Shown here piece by piece: positions 11,653 to 23,587 of a DNA stretch of 64,000 bases (its first letter is position 1; each line of letters starts with the position of its first letter). The DNA is from Serpula lacrymans var. lacrymans S7.9 (lineage: Eukaryota > Basidiomycota > Agaricomycetes > Boletales > Serpulaceae), in NCBI RefSeq assembly GCF_000218685.1, contig NW_006763290.1, positions 5,358,908 through 5,422,907 on the forward strand, read 5' to 3'. A model generated the notes under the pieces. It did no database searches, was not told the origin of the DNA, and saw nothing but the letters and a program-made list of their open reading frames with translations. The position numbers were made by a program, and so were the translations under genes.

Positions 11653-14254
11653 AAAACGACCTGGGTAGGCACGGGTATAAAGGAAAAGGAGAAAGCAAAG
11701 CTGGGAAGAAAGAAAGATGAATGAAAGAACAAACGAACGTCGGATGGCAAAGCTGAACTGAAAAGGGTGGCCAGAAGAAAGATGCCTATTACATTTCAGT
11801 ACGGCCGCTAAAAGAACTGCCACCCGGTCGTTGCCACCTCCACACACTTGGCTTGCACTTTGGTTATTGTCAATGACATTGTCATCTCTGACATGAAACT
11901 ACATTCACAGCCTACATAGACTAGAGCAACTCTGTACCGCCTGCCACACAAGTGGAGACTACGCGGGCGTAGTACAGCTTCTGAGGGACATAGTACACCA
12001 CCCGCTGAGCCTTGTGATTCCCAGCAACGCTGCGGGAACGTAATTCTACCCAGCTAGAGCCATCCGTATGCCAGATATCTCGCACTCTTCCTCAGCCAGA
12101 TGAAACTTCGGTGTGTCACAGCGCTCCCATTGTTTCACCCAATGTTGGGTGCGTGCGGTCAACTCGCAACCCTTCAGTGTTACACCAGTTATCTGTAGCC
12201 AATCATAGACGTGACTTCCAAGGATTTATAGTCTGCGTTCCATTCGAGACTTGTTACACACATCGGTGGCATCGTCTGCTATATATACGGAGAGTTCAAA
12301 GAAAAACGGAAACGAAACACAAAACGAAACAAACACACGGAACACCTTCGACCACGTGCCCTATGACGGTTAATCTCTGCCAATGAAAGTGGGCTCATTG
12401 CCTCCAGCGTGGAACTCGTCAAAGTATCTCTTATCTCTGAGACAGCTGCCACATCCACGATTTTTTGTCACCTCTTATGCTGTGATCGTGGCAAGGGCAC
12501 AAGTACGGAACAAGTACGAGATGAACTTTGTACATGCGCGATAACTCGAAAAGGTATGCACGGTTCTCAGCTATCCTAGTCCTAGGTTCTTACCATTCCC
12601 GTATCAGACTCTCTGGAACGTCCTTTGTATATGCATCCCACACCTAGAAGACCGATCACGGAAATTCAGAGTGTCGAACGCTTGATTTTCACTTATTGCG
12701 TCGTTATGGCTTCAGCTGATCCTTTTCCAACCTTCTTCTGGACGTAAACAAACACTTCTATTATATACGGACTCCTGGCTGGACATTTAGCCAATGGCGA
12801 AGACACTCACCATATTGAACATATGGAATTGAGTCCACTCCTTTTGGTTTAATCCTGTAAAATGTCAATTAACGCCGCGACTACACAATAGTCGATGATC
12901 CGTTCATTTTTTCAGCTGGTTCAACAGTTTTTGCGGAAGCCTTCTTTCACAAATCCAGATATCCTTCCGCGTCACTCCTTCCTGTTTTCAACCTCTCGTA
13001 CATTCTAGCGCTATGGAAGGCGGAAGTTCATCAAGCTTGTGAAAAGTAGGTGCTATACTGTATATGCGGATCAATTACTCCTGTTAGGGGTGTAGAGGCT
13101 TCAGACAAAAACCCATCTCAATCTCTTCTCCAGCTTTGTTTTGGCGCCCAAACAGCACCTGAGGCTTATATATTTCCCTTTCCATTCTTCGATTTGATTG
13201 GCTTACAGTGGGTACAGTACTTCAATGGTCTTTATCTCCTGCATGTATTGTTAGTGTCATGATACCGATAGTATTAATATAGTCGTTGACTTGATATGGT
13301 TGTTGGCTTAGATGTGGGTCAGTGAACACATCGTATCTCGCCACAGGAACTTATTTTTGTCAGATGCAGTACGACAACTGTATCACGTTAGATACTGGGG
13401 TAACCTCAAGAGTTATTCGTTCAGACGAGTTTCTTCTTAGTAGATGGACAACCATACACCCATTGGGTCTGGGGAAGAAAGTGGGATTCGACATGAATCA
13501 CATTTTGCAGTTGCGTATCATATAGCATCTTAAAATTGTGTATATGTGATGTTTCACCTGCGAATTTAAACGCTACAGTTCATCATGAAATTCAGTTGTG
13601 ATTACACGGCTTGAAGTATTCTCGGATCGAGGCAGAGGCTACCACTGAATGTTGCTAGAGATACAGCACGACACCAACGATAGTACCGACGGTCAGGATC
13701 TTCCTTAACGACACGATTCTCACTCCGCGATCAGTCTGCTCAGAGGAGACTAATCGAGTTCAAACGGTCCGCGCATAATCCGCTTACCCCTCCTCCAGTG
13801 ACCTCTAATAGTATTGGGCGCGGATTATTCTCCCCTGTTGCTGATCCTTTTGGGGTAGACCACCACTGGTTTGATTGCGAATGGTGGCGAGCCTATCATT
13901 CGGTGGTAATCCTTGCCTTCCACAACGTCCCCAGGAGAAATTTCGTGTCTGCTCCGAGTCATTTAATATGATGGTTGAAGACACATTCCTAGAAGTGCAC
14001 CGAGCCAACTCACTCAGCGAAGTTATGAGCAATCACGTCTCCCTTCGAAGCTACGTATGGACAACCGAGGCAAGTCCAATGCGGTTCTTTTTCATATTTC
14101 AGTATGGCCTTATCCATACAGGATTCCTCTAGTTCTCTTGCTTGTTTTTCTTCTTCGCCTGTCACAAGCGACCATGTCACCGATGAAGGCTCAGCTCTCT
14201 TATGATGCGAATGACAGTGGTTAAACTTGAAATAGATGCATCAGTGAATTTGAC
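11653..14254. other. Gene-poor 2.6 kb stretch
   Basis: No frame here reaches protein-like composition, and I could not join short frames with plausible splice sites. The only protein-like signal is a short BTB-like fragment near 13930-14040 (see findings). AT-rich patches and short open frames (for example 13050-13262 and 13322-13525) look like chance. Confidence 0.5.
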
Positions 14255-16269
14255 CTATGATGAAATTGCATTTTTCCTTACTGCAGCTCGCCAAGTCATC
14301 ACTAATCGCCCTCGACGGCGGCGGCACATATTGCAGAAAACCCTTGCATCTTGTTTATCCAGATCTTCCAAACTGGCCCTTCTAGGATCTTGACCGCATA
14401 CTTCAAATAAGTTCTGTACTCGATCATTCCACTTGGTAGGTCGTATCATCTTGCAGGACCAAGGAAAAGATTCACACTTCTCTTTGGCAATTTCCGCATA
14501 CAAAGTCTCCCCGACAGCTCCGCAGTCTTGGTTCGGCATGGTGGGCGACGCACTATAGATCTGATACAGGCAGCTGTGACCGAGGACCATGGGATACTGC
14601 AGAGTAGTCCAGCATTGTTCGCAAGTGAACGTCAATGCGGCTAGTTCACGAACGTTGATGTCTTTACGAGCTTTGAGAGCTTTGAAATTGGAGCGCAGGT
14701 GATCTTCGAATTCTTCCATGACATCCTCATGCCACTCTTCCATGAGACCGGGCAGAATCAACTTGAGTTCTTTCTGCAGGTGTTCGCAATCCACCTCGAC
14801 CCTGTACCCCACATCCAGTAATTGTTGGACTTTGGGGAATTGGCAAATGTCTATTAAACGTGGATAGAAATCAAGCTCAATGTCCCTCGGAGCATCTTTG
14901 ATGAGCGTATCTAGCTTTATAAAACGCGCTCGCAAAGCTGATTCTTGAGGCTCTTTCATACGGGACAAGCTATGTTTCATCATGTAATCGAACAATTTTG
15001 GATGGATATTTCGCCATTCTACGGAATATATGCATTGTCAGAAACAGGAAATATCATCGATTGAACAACTTACTCCTATTATCGAGCTTTTCAGCTTTAT
15101 TGACCTCAGGAAGTAAAGAAAATGTAAATTCGCTACCATAGTCTCCCTTAATATAGGACAGTTCTCCGCCCCATCCAGTTTTTGTCAACCTGTGTTCGAT
15201 CCTTAAATTCAAAGATTATACTTTGCATAAATAACAACTTGAAAAAAGCTTTGAAAAATACATACTCAACCCGTCTCTTGTAAATGAGCCTTCTGATTTC
15301 ACTTTCACGGATCCGTGTTAGTCTTTCCTCCCAGTACGCACACAGTCGTGCGTGCTACAGTGGAGGGCGTAAGTGAAAAACTCAGCGCATGTAATATATG
15401 CTTACATTACCGATTGTTGAGGTAAGGAAGATGCGTTGACGAAAGAAGTCACCGACTAGTTCGCCTTTTTTTTTGGGTAAAGCATTGAACTGTTCTTGGA
15501 GTTGCCTGACATCATGGAGGTAGCAACGAGGTGCATCACCTACTACTCAGGGTATGAGTATCTGGCGTAGAAATATCTATTATGAAGATCCACATACATC
15601 TCCGAATTGGGCTGTATGGAAGGAGCACATATTGAGATTGAGATCTTTCGACATGTTTCCTGAGAGAACTAGAGACAAGACTGTTAAACGATGCGATGTC
15701 GCAACACCTAAACAATATTAGCAAAGAATCCAAGGGACCAACAGTAAAAAATGTTCATTACATTGATGGAATGCATTTTGCACAGATGCGCGCACGAAAG
15801 CTCCAAATGACGGAGTCGCACTGGGTTTCATAACATCCCTACACAGAACTTCATTAGAACAAGTGGCCAACCTGAACCACCATATTGCAACAGAAGCGTA
15901 CATGACATATTGGTACATATATCAAATGAGCGTATGCGGGCTCACTGAGATAATATTGAGAGGCTGGTGGCAGACCTTCAACTCCTGCGAGAACGTCTTG
16001 CCAGACGCGACATGCTTTGGAGCGATTCAGCAGGAGTGCACGAAAGCCTTTTGAAGTCCTTGTGAGATTCGACAATGTTAAAGGTTCCACGTATTTGAAA
16101 ATCTAGAAAGAATGTCATTTAAAATCAGAGCGACGAGGATGAGATGTGTTCTTCCCACCTCAAATAAGACATCCAAAGGCATGTCCGTGATCCATGATTT
16201 TTGGACGACAGTTTCTTTGCCCTTTTGAGCAGCTGAAGGGCGTTTGACTTTTTCCCTCGCAGGTGCCAT
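14255..16269 (-). CDS. F-box protein with Cys-rich block
   Basis: Eight exons fit: 16269-16159, 16102-15902, 15838-15762, 15707-15598, 15539-15406, 15354-15266, 15201-15074 and 15018-14255, giving 537 residues. The F-box lies at about 27-65 (ITDMPLDVLFEIFKYVEPL, then LSNLTRTSK). A Cys block with the pattern CHGC...FRARICAKC at about 103-126 follows, as in many agaricomycete F-box proteins. HARLCAYWEERLTRIRESE and GWGGELSY motifs come next, then a Cys-rich C-terminus (CEQC, CNMC). F-box proteins are SCF ubiquitin-ligase adaptors that bind Skp1; the substrate is unknown. Intron phases all agree. It is divergent from CFD1 across 201 bp. Confidence 0.85.
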
Positions 16270-16470
16270 CGATAAGGAGAGATGACGGGGGAAGACTGTA
16301 AACGTGTCTTGTATATATATGATACTGTGGGCGCTCGTTCCTTGGCATGGATAGGAGCTAATTTATCTTTTCCCACGACCTGTGACTCAAATGTAGATAT
16401 ATCATTCCGAAATCCGATCTTTATCTGTCCGGTTTACTCAGCTTTTCTCCCTCAGGCTGCGACGTCGACC
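16270..16470. promoter_or_regulatory. Divergent promoter, F-box gene / CFD1
   Basis: These 201 bp separate the start codons of the F-box gene (-) and CFD1 (+), so both must be driven from here or from overlapping upstream DNA. A TATATATA tract lies at about 16312-16319. Confidence 0.6.
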
Positions 16471-17428
16471 ATGGACATCCAAGAAACACCCGTATCTCGA
16501 CGGCTGAAATCCGTCAAACACATCATCATCGTCTGTTCAGGCAAAGGTGGCGTCGGAAAGTCATCTGTTTCTGCTCAACTGGCCCTCAGCTTACGCGCCT
16601 CGTCGCCGACCGCTCGCGTTGGCATCCTCGACGTCGATCTCACGGGACCATCGATCCCGCGCATGCTGGGTCTCGACGGGCATGGTGTACATCAAAGTAG
16701 TGACGGATGGGTCCCCGTGTACGCTGATACGCGTGGAGATGGAGAGCCGAGACTGTCATGTATGAGTGTTGGATTCTTGCTGAAGAAGAAGGGAGATTCG
16801 GTCGTGTGGAGAGGACCAAAGAAAAACGCGATGATCAGGCAGTTCCTAAGTGATGTGAGATGGGGTGACCTTGATTATTTGGTAATTGATACACCGCCAG
16901 GTGCGTTTATATGGTTTTGTACTCTCCTGAGCAGTGTGTTAAACGCAAGTAGGGACGTCTGACGAACATTTATCGTTATTAGAGCACCTTGCTCCCGTAC
17001 ACTCACGCCTATCTGCTGTTATTGTGACTACACCACAAGCTGTCGCGCTAATAGATGCAATGAAGTGTCTTTCATTCACTCGGACCGTGTCTCTTCCTGT
17101 CCTTGGGCTGATCGAGAATATGAGTGGGTACGTCTGTCCATGCTGCGGGGAAATCAGCAACGTGTTCTCCACTGGCGGTGGCGAGGAGATGGCTAGACGA
17201 GAAGGGCTGCCATTCTTGGGAAGCATGCCTGTGGACACAGAGCTGGTGACATTGTTGGACGCTGCGGAGGTCGAACCAACGTCGAATGAGAGCAGCGACA
17301 AGTCGTTTGAACTGCTGCAGCGATACCAGAAGACGTCATCTGCGAATCTATTCACGGCGATTACACAGAAACTCATTCAGACGCTACCCGGCGTGGAGCA
17401 ATCTAGCTCAGAGGCGAATACGAGGTGA
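16471..17428 (+). CDS. CFD1: Cytosolic Fe-S cluster assembly ATPase Cfd1 (NUBP2)
   Basis: Exons 16471-16900 and 16953-17428 give 301 residues. The deviant P-loop GKGGVGKS is at about 24-31, a [15 protein letters not shown] switch follows, and the Walker B-like DTPPGTSDEHL spans the intron. The C-terminal cluster-binding CPCC is at 205-208. There is no N-terminal four-Cys ferredoxin-like extension, which separates Cfd1 from Nbp35. Cfd1 forms the CIA scaffold with Nbp35 and assembles 4Fe-4S clusters for cytosolic and nuclear proteins such as polymerases and helicases. I chose the ATG at 16471. Longer in-frame starts would run into the F-box promoter and match nothing in the family. Confidence 0.95.
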
Positions 17429-18410
17429 CACAAGCTCGCTCCAGGCTGGCGGCGTTTCCGAGTCGGTCTTCATTTACAGCTTGCATTGATATAAATTGTG
17501 AGGATAGGCGAGTGTGTCGGCGATTACGTCGGCGTGGACAAGGATCCTCATGTTCCGGCCTTCGCAGGTGGTGCACAAAACTATAGAGTGAAGAGTATCT
17601 GTACGCGTAATATATACAGGAATGAAAGGATGTATCAATAGCTTTTTCAGACCTTTCCGCTCGTGGATTCACCAGACCTATGGCGCTATAATCCAGACGC
17701 TGAACCGCGGTCGCCATATTTCTACAGGATTAAGAGACAGGAGTACAGGAAAGGGTCGGTTTTCCTTTTAAGATTCAAGGAATATGTCTCCGAGTGCGGG
17801 GTACGATGGACAGCTGGGTGGGTCATATCGGGCGCCTGTGGTAGCGCCCAAGATTTGAGACATGAATGTTTTTTCTGCATTCACAAATTCACAAGTGGGA
17901 TCGCCTAGATCGACGCTAGGCCGCCTGTTGCTTTATCTGTTGGAAAGGACGCGATGCAGGTATCTCATAAGCTTTAAATAAAAGAGAGCTAGTAATTGAC
18001 AGGTGAGTGACAGCGGTGGGAGATGCCAGTGATGACACGGAAACGCTTTATATCGTTGCCTGATTATCGCAGGACAGTGCGTCGTTGGAGGACAGATCTG
18101 AATATAATGGCGTACACAGCTGGTCATGAACTGAGGGAGCATGGGAGACTCGGCAGCAGAGCTAAAAATTGGCGGCCACGTTCCTGTTCAACGAACCGAA
18201 TTTGGAGTGCATCGTTTCTTGTTTCTGTCTCAGCCTGCCTCGTTCATATAACGTTCATATCCTCCCATCTTTCCATGCTTTTTCTCCAATAATACCCCAT
18301 TTTCCACTTACTTCTCCGCCATCCTTTTCTCCAACGTCAGCCCAGTATTCCATTTTGTGTTCTGTACTCTATCCAACTTGGCCTGCACCTCGTTCAACAA
18401 CTATCAATCA
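17429..18410. other. Intergenic region
   Basis: About 980 bp separate CFD1 from the next gene. I see no supported coding sequence. The last ~250 bp are pyrimidine-rich (CTTTTC/CCATTT tracts), as in fungal promoters near transcription starts. Confidence 0.5.
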
Positions 18411-20280
18411 ATGCAGACGTCAAACATCTCTGAACCAGAACAACCGTGTTCTCTCGCTTCTCTCCAAACATCAGCTTCTACTTCTGCACAACTATTTTCT
18501 AACGATACAAATGAGCCCCAAATGACCGACATCGACAGTATCAGTATGTGGCAACTTGTAATATATCGAGATACAATCGGTACTGACATCACCCATGTGT
18601 TTCCTTTCAATTTGCTGCTTTATAAAGAGCACCCTCCAGTTTGCCCCGGTTCCCCATCTTCTGGCACGACTGTTCGCAGAATGGACGCGTCTGGTCTCTC
18701 CCGCGTCTCCCGCGACGACCTCTTTCTCCAAGTGAAACGTTCCAGCAGGACTCTCCGCCGTCGCTCAAGTCATCTCTCGCGCTGGCTCCAAGAACAACAA
18801 AGTCATGTTTCGCCAAAGTCGTCGCAGGCAGATCTCGACTTTGACATCTCAGATGACGTCCAAGGCGTCGGTACCGAATGTAACCCATACCTGGCTTATC
18901 CTCATCTGAGTGGCGCTGCGCTGCGCAACAGCTTCGACGACGCTGGTAGCATGCACAGCTACGTTATCTTGGATGAAAGCCACGATTATCCCCCAGTGGA
19001 GTCTGGCGAATCTCAGGTACGTCATCACTATACATTTAGTTCTCTATTTTGGACCTCTATCTAATCATCCTCCGTATCTCCTTATCGCAGACTTCTGTAG
19101 ATCATTCCGTGCCCAAAGATACGTCGACTCCTCGCTCGACACTAAGAATCACCCACACACCACCCTCAATACGCAATTTTCAGCTGTCACTCCGCTCGGC
19201 CTCCCCGTCTGCAGCCTCTTCGGCATCTCGGAGTCCATCTCGCTTATCCATGTTTCAAAGGTCTCCGCATCCCAATTCAAACTCGGGCGCGAATAATGGG
19301 TGTCAACACTCCCGATCCACAAGTCTACAGACCCTCCATCCTCACTCTGTCACCTCTTCCGATGGTCCTTCTGGGTCCCCAGGGTCGTCCTCATCGCCTT
19401 GGCGCTGGCGGCCAAGTGTCCTCGGACATTTCTCGTCCTCTTCCGTCACCGACACCCAGTTTCTGAGCCCCGACTCTCAGTCTAACCCGTCACGCCCCAG
19501 TATATCTTCGTCCAACACCCAGTCCTCGTTCACCACTCCCACTACCACGACTTACGACGAAACTGACATGCCCCATCTATCTTCGACGCCCCAGAAAACG
19601 ATCTTCCTCAACTCTCTCCGTTCTCGTGCGCGTTCTCCGAAGCCCTCGTCACGGTCGCTGTTCAAAGCGGATACTGCTTCAGCTTCAACACCGGCACTCT
19701 GGCCCCTCCCACTCTCTGCTCCGCACCTGGCCGACCCACAGAGCTCGCCGTCGTCACTTGCACACAAGGCAAGCACCATCCGCTTGCCGTTCGTGACGAA
19801 GGCAAAGTCAAATCACACCGCCGTTGTCATTGAGGAACATGATCCTTCTCAACCTCACATCGTGTACAAGGATCCTGGCAAGAGCAGGGTGTCGCTTTCA
19901 TCTATTAGCAGCCATACCCGCAGTAAAAAGAAGAAACTGGTCATAAGTGGTATTGGGTTCAATGATTCAAGGAGACTAGAGGCCGCCACGAGGTGGTGTC
20001 AGGTAACCACTTTCATCATACCCTACATCAAGCTGTTGCTGATATATGTCTCTCAGTCGTTTGGTGAAGTCGACCAAATTACTAGAATGCCTAATGGTGA
20101 TTTACATGTAAATTTTCGCAAGGCTGAAGTCGCAGACACTGTATGCTATCTGTTCCTATCCTTGCTCTCGTATCTCCACTGACTATGGTCACGTAGGTTT
20201 GTCGTGTCCGCGCTAAAGTACATATTGCCAGTGTCGGAAGTGTATACCTGTCATGGTTTTCTGGAAACAAACGACCCTAA
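18411..20280 (+). CDS. Ser/Pro-rich protein with conserved-looking C-terminal RRM-like fold (unknown)
   Basis: Exons 18411-18543, 18640-19016, 19091-20002, 20057-20140 and 20197-20280 give 529 residues. About 440 residues are disordered and rich in Ser, Thr, Pro and Arg. The last 75 residues change character: KKLVISGIGF, then a helix (RRLEAATRWCQSFGEV) and strands (NGDLHVNFRK). This has the beta-alpha-beta order of an RRM with weak RNP motifs, and ends in a short basic tail. The C-terminal part is spread over three exons, all in phase, which supports a real gene. The first intron (18544-18639) is inferred because the skipped part is hydrophobic, unlike its flanks. The function is unknown; RNA binding is only a guess. 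Confidence 0.7.
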
Positions 20281-21480
20281 AAAAATCAAATACATACCAA
20301 CTTTACCCATCATCACCCTTTGTAAGGTGTGTCCCTTTACGGTCACTCAAATGCCTACAGTTGCTGAGCGCTTTAACCCCTATAGTGTACTATGCATCCG
20401 CACTTTACACCCGCATTTAATCGCCACTACCTCTGCCGACGAGTCTGGCACTAATTTGACATATGCACATATCTATGACGACTGTTTGTACCGACCCCTA
20501 CTATGTGTACGTGTTCTAGCGCTATGTCCCTGTCCTGTTTGTGCTTAATCATGCTCTCATGGGCAGGACGACTTTCTATGACCCTATTCCATTTTATTCT
20601 CGCAATGACTATTTTACAAAACCCTGCATATCTCGACATTAATCCCCCCTTGCATTCTTCCCATTCCCTGGCAAATATGATATCCTTCTTCTCACGACAC
20701 ATACCAATCACTCCTTCGATGACGTTATGACTTTTTTTGTTGGGACACAGTGAACCTTTTTTTTTCTTTATTTTTTCTTCTTTTGTTTACAAGTCACTGC
20801 ATCTGAATCCTAACAACTATTCACGCAATTCTTTGAGCGTGAATCGTTGAGGATTGAAACACGAGTATCACAAGTATAACCTTCAAGAACTGTCTTTCTC
20901 TCTGCACACTCATAGCACCTCATTTAATTATTTTCGATAGGTTTCTAGAACGATTTTTTGCTTGAAGCAATACAGTGATGACCCTGATTGAAGGGGTCCC
21001 CAGATTACCTTGATTTTTGCGTACGAATTACCTGTGAGCTTCAGGTTCAACGTTTTATGCGTTTATGTGAGTGACGAAGTAAACAGAGTGTGCCTGAACA
21101 GGTGTTGATAAAGGTACCTCAGTTGAGAACGGCTCGGCTCAAAAAATAAGCCATCACTGACCTAAAACTTGACATCGTTTAATATGGTATCTATTCTTGC
21201 TCCTACAAAAATCTAGGTCAGCGATATTTGTTTTTTGAGCCATTCTCAACTGAGGTACCGTTATCAACACTTGTCCAGGCATAGTGCTCGGTGCCTTGAT
21301 CGAGGTATCGTTGGCATATTCCGTCGACAATGAAAGTCCGCGATCGAGACCTTCTGGTGATGCTCCTCGGTTTCCTTCCATCGTGACATCGGAAATGGTC
21401 CTACTGATACATTATTAAGAAAGGTGCTCGCTCGTTTACCTCTTCTTCTTACATAGAAGTGTCGTGTAACAATCCCCCTC
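20281..21480. other. Intergenic region with foldback repeat
   Basis: No coding sequence is supported. The region holds poly-T/C tracts near 20750-20780 and the inverted repeat listed separately. Confidence 0.5.
21092..21280. repeat. Foldback inverted repeat (~70 bp arms)
   Basis: The left arm, 21092-21164, is matched in reverse complement by 21214-21280, with about 50 bp of unrelated loop. Long identical blocks include GGTACCTCAGTTGAGAA. Differences are a few point changes and a duplicated GGCTC in the left arm. The ends read GCCTG...CAGGC. It could be a small foldback transposon (MITE-like) or a transcribed hairpin. It has no coding capacity and lies about 200 bp upstream of the lipase gene. 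Confidence 0.85.
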
Positions 21481-23179
21481 ATGCCAGGCGCTGTAGACCA
21501 CAAATCCCCCTGCGAGGTGGGTGTCCCAAGACCGCAAGACGAACCGATACCTGTCGTGATCGTCGATGGCTTTCTCGGTGGAACAGGTGCACTGTTGTGG
21601 GGTAATTTCGAACATTACCTGAACATAGGACATGAGGATAGTGGTCTGAAGAAGAGGAGAACGATTTTCGTCAGGTGTGTCCTGCAAACACGTCAAGCGT
21701 CCCGAGTCACTTTTACGAAAACCTTGTTTTGGAAAAGTGTAGGACCAGTCAGTTCATTGCATGACAGAGCATGCGAGCTGTTTTACGCGTTGTGTGGAGG
21801 CACAGGTGGTGTAAATGCGCCCCAATATTGCGCCTATATCGACGAATTCTTGCAATAGTCGATTATGGCGAACAGCACGCTCTCGAACATGGCCATTCGC
21901 GGTATGGTCGGACCAATCAGGAAGGACTGTACCCAGAGTGGTCGACAGGGAGGCCTCTCCATTTCCTTGGACACTCCATGGTCTGCTCGTTCCTCTTTTT
22001 TCGTTTTATGTATATCATAATCACCTAAACGAAACTCATAGGGAGGTCCGACTATCGTGAAGTTGCAGTGGCTTATGCATACAGGCTTCTTTGGCACCCA
22101 TGTGCACCCTGACATGGTTCTCTCCGTCACTGCAAGTAAGTGTTGGCGTTATGCAGCAGAATATATAACATGAGCTGACTATTTTCTAGTCTCATCGCCA
22201 CTCCGCGGAACACAGCTTGTTTATATCCTCGGCGAGCGCATAGACGCTGCACCTGCCGTTCGTCCTCTCTCACTGGGCACCGCTCTATCAAAGATCGTAC
22301 ACATCATATCCTTCTTCTCACCTCCCACGCACAGCCCGTTTGATTTCCACAGCGAGTCTCGAAAGCTCTCGTATCGTGAGACGTCTTGGAAGTCATTTTG
22401 GAAGCAGCTCAAAAAGAGCGATTGGGCAGAAAGTAGAGATGCTGCGCCTTTTGATGTGACATTCGAGGCTGCGGATGAAAGAGAGGCAGTTTTCGAGGGC
22501 ATTCCGAACAAGAACTCGTTTTACCGTGCTTATGCTGCTGAGATGGTAAATCTCCAAGTCTTGAAATCTTTTGTAGTAGACAATAACCGTGAGCCTTTTC
22601 TAGACAGTAGAAGACTGGAAAGGGACTCGTAGACTCTTCGCTGTTCTAGACATTTTCTCTCCATTATACCTGTCCTCTCGTTTCATGGCGTCTTTTGATT
22701 TCTCTTCCCTTCAACCGCAACCCTCATTTATGTCACAGGTTGCTACTTCGCATGATGGTTGCGACGACCTTGAATCTGGTGGTACTGTGATGAAAAGCCG
22801 TGTTCACAGTAATTTTCAGGAGCTATTTTGTGCAAATGATGGAGTTGTGCCTGTCTTCTCCCAGTACCATCCTTTCGAATGCAGGTACATGCTCAGTCTC
22901 TCGGTCTTTTGGGTAATTTGCTGAACGTTTTTATCATGTAGTTCTGAATTATGTCGACACTACCCAATGGCGACGGCGTCATGTGAAAGGAAGCCACTGC
23001 CCGGAGTATGGCATGTCCACGAACTGAAGTCAGCTAATCATCTGTCAATTGCGCCGCTATGGATGGGAAGTGCGCGCCAAAAAATGTTCTGGGAAGAACA
23101 GGGGCACTGGCTAAAAGAAATAGACGACCAGAGAATGACGCGGTTTGTTGTGACCATACCTAGATCTATAGAAGGATAA
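21481..23179 (+). CDS. Lipase, staphylococcal/thermophilic (L1) type alpha/beta-hydrolase
   Basis: Exons 21481-21674, 21738-21805, 21859-21980, 22042-22135, 22190-22545, 22604-22884 and 22942-23179 give 450 residues. The N-terminal strand PVVIVDGFLGG is followed by a DYGEQHALEHGHSRYGRT segment typical of the L1 family. The nucleophile Ser127 lies in GHSMGG, which is completed across an intron. Asp357 (ANDGVVP) and His405 (SANHLSIAP) complete the triad. There is no signal peptide, so an intracellular lipid or ester hydrolase is more likely than a secreted one. Phases agree at all six introns. The foldback repeat lies just upstream. Confidence 0.88.
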
Positions 23180-23587
23180 CTGCCTCGAAACTTGATGTAG
23201 CAGTGTTAAACTCATGGAATAGAGAGAAATGCAATGGAATGTAAACGAGTGGTGAATTGAGGACCTGTGTACGATGTATAGTATGTAAACGAGAACGCAA
23301 CCTAAAATTTAGAAAAACTGGTAACAAATGAGCAGAGGTAAGAGAAGCTATGGATAAGAATGAATAGAAGAATAGAGGAAGTCTTTATATTGTTTTTGAT
23401 GCTTTATGAAAATGAGAGCATTTAGACATGTGCTTTCATTGGAAGAAATGGAAGATAAGAGCGTCGAATAATATATAGTAGAAAGAGCGAAGGGGGATAT
23501 CAATTATTTAAAAACATAAAAGACGAAGGCAGCTGAACGATAACATGTACAAGAAAGACGAAATTGTTGGAAAATCTATGAAAAGGT

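Noticed and set aside
13050..13525. Two 65-70 codon frames in the gene-poor stretch
   Set aside because: No domain, no usable splice junctions, composition close to random AT-rich DNA.
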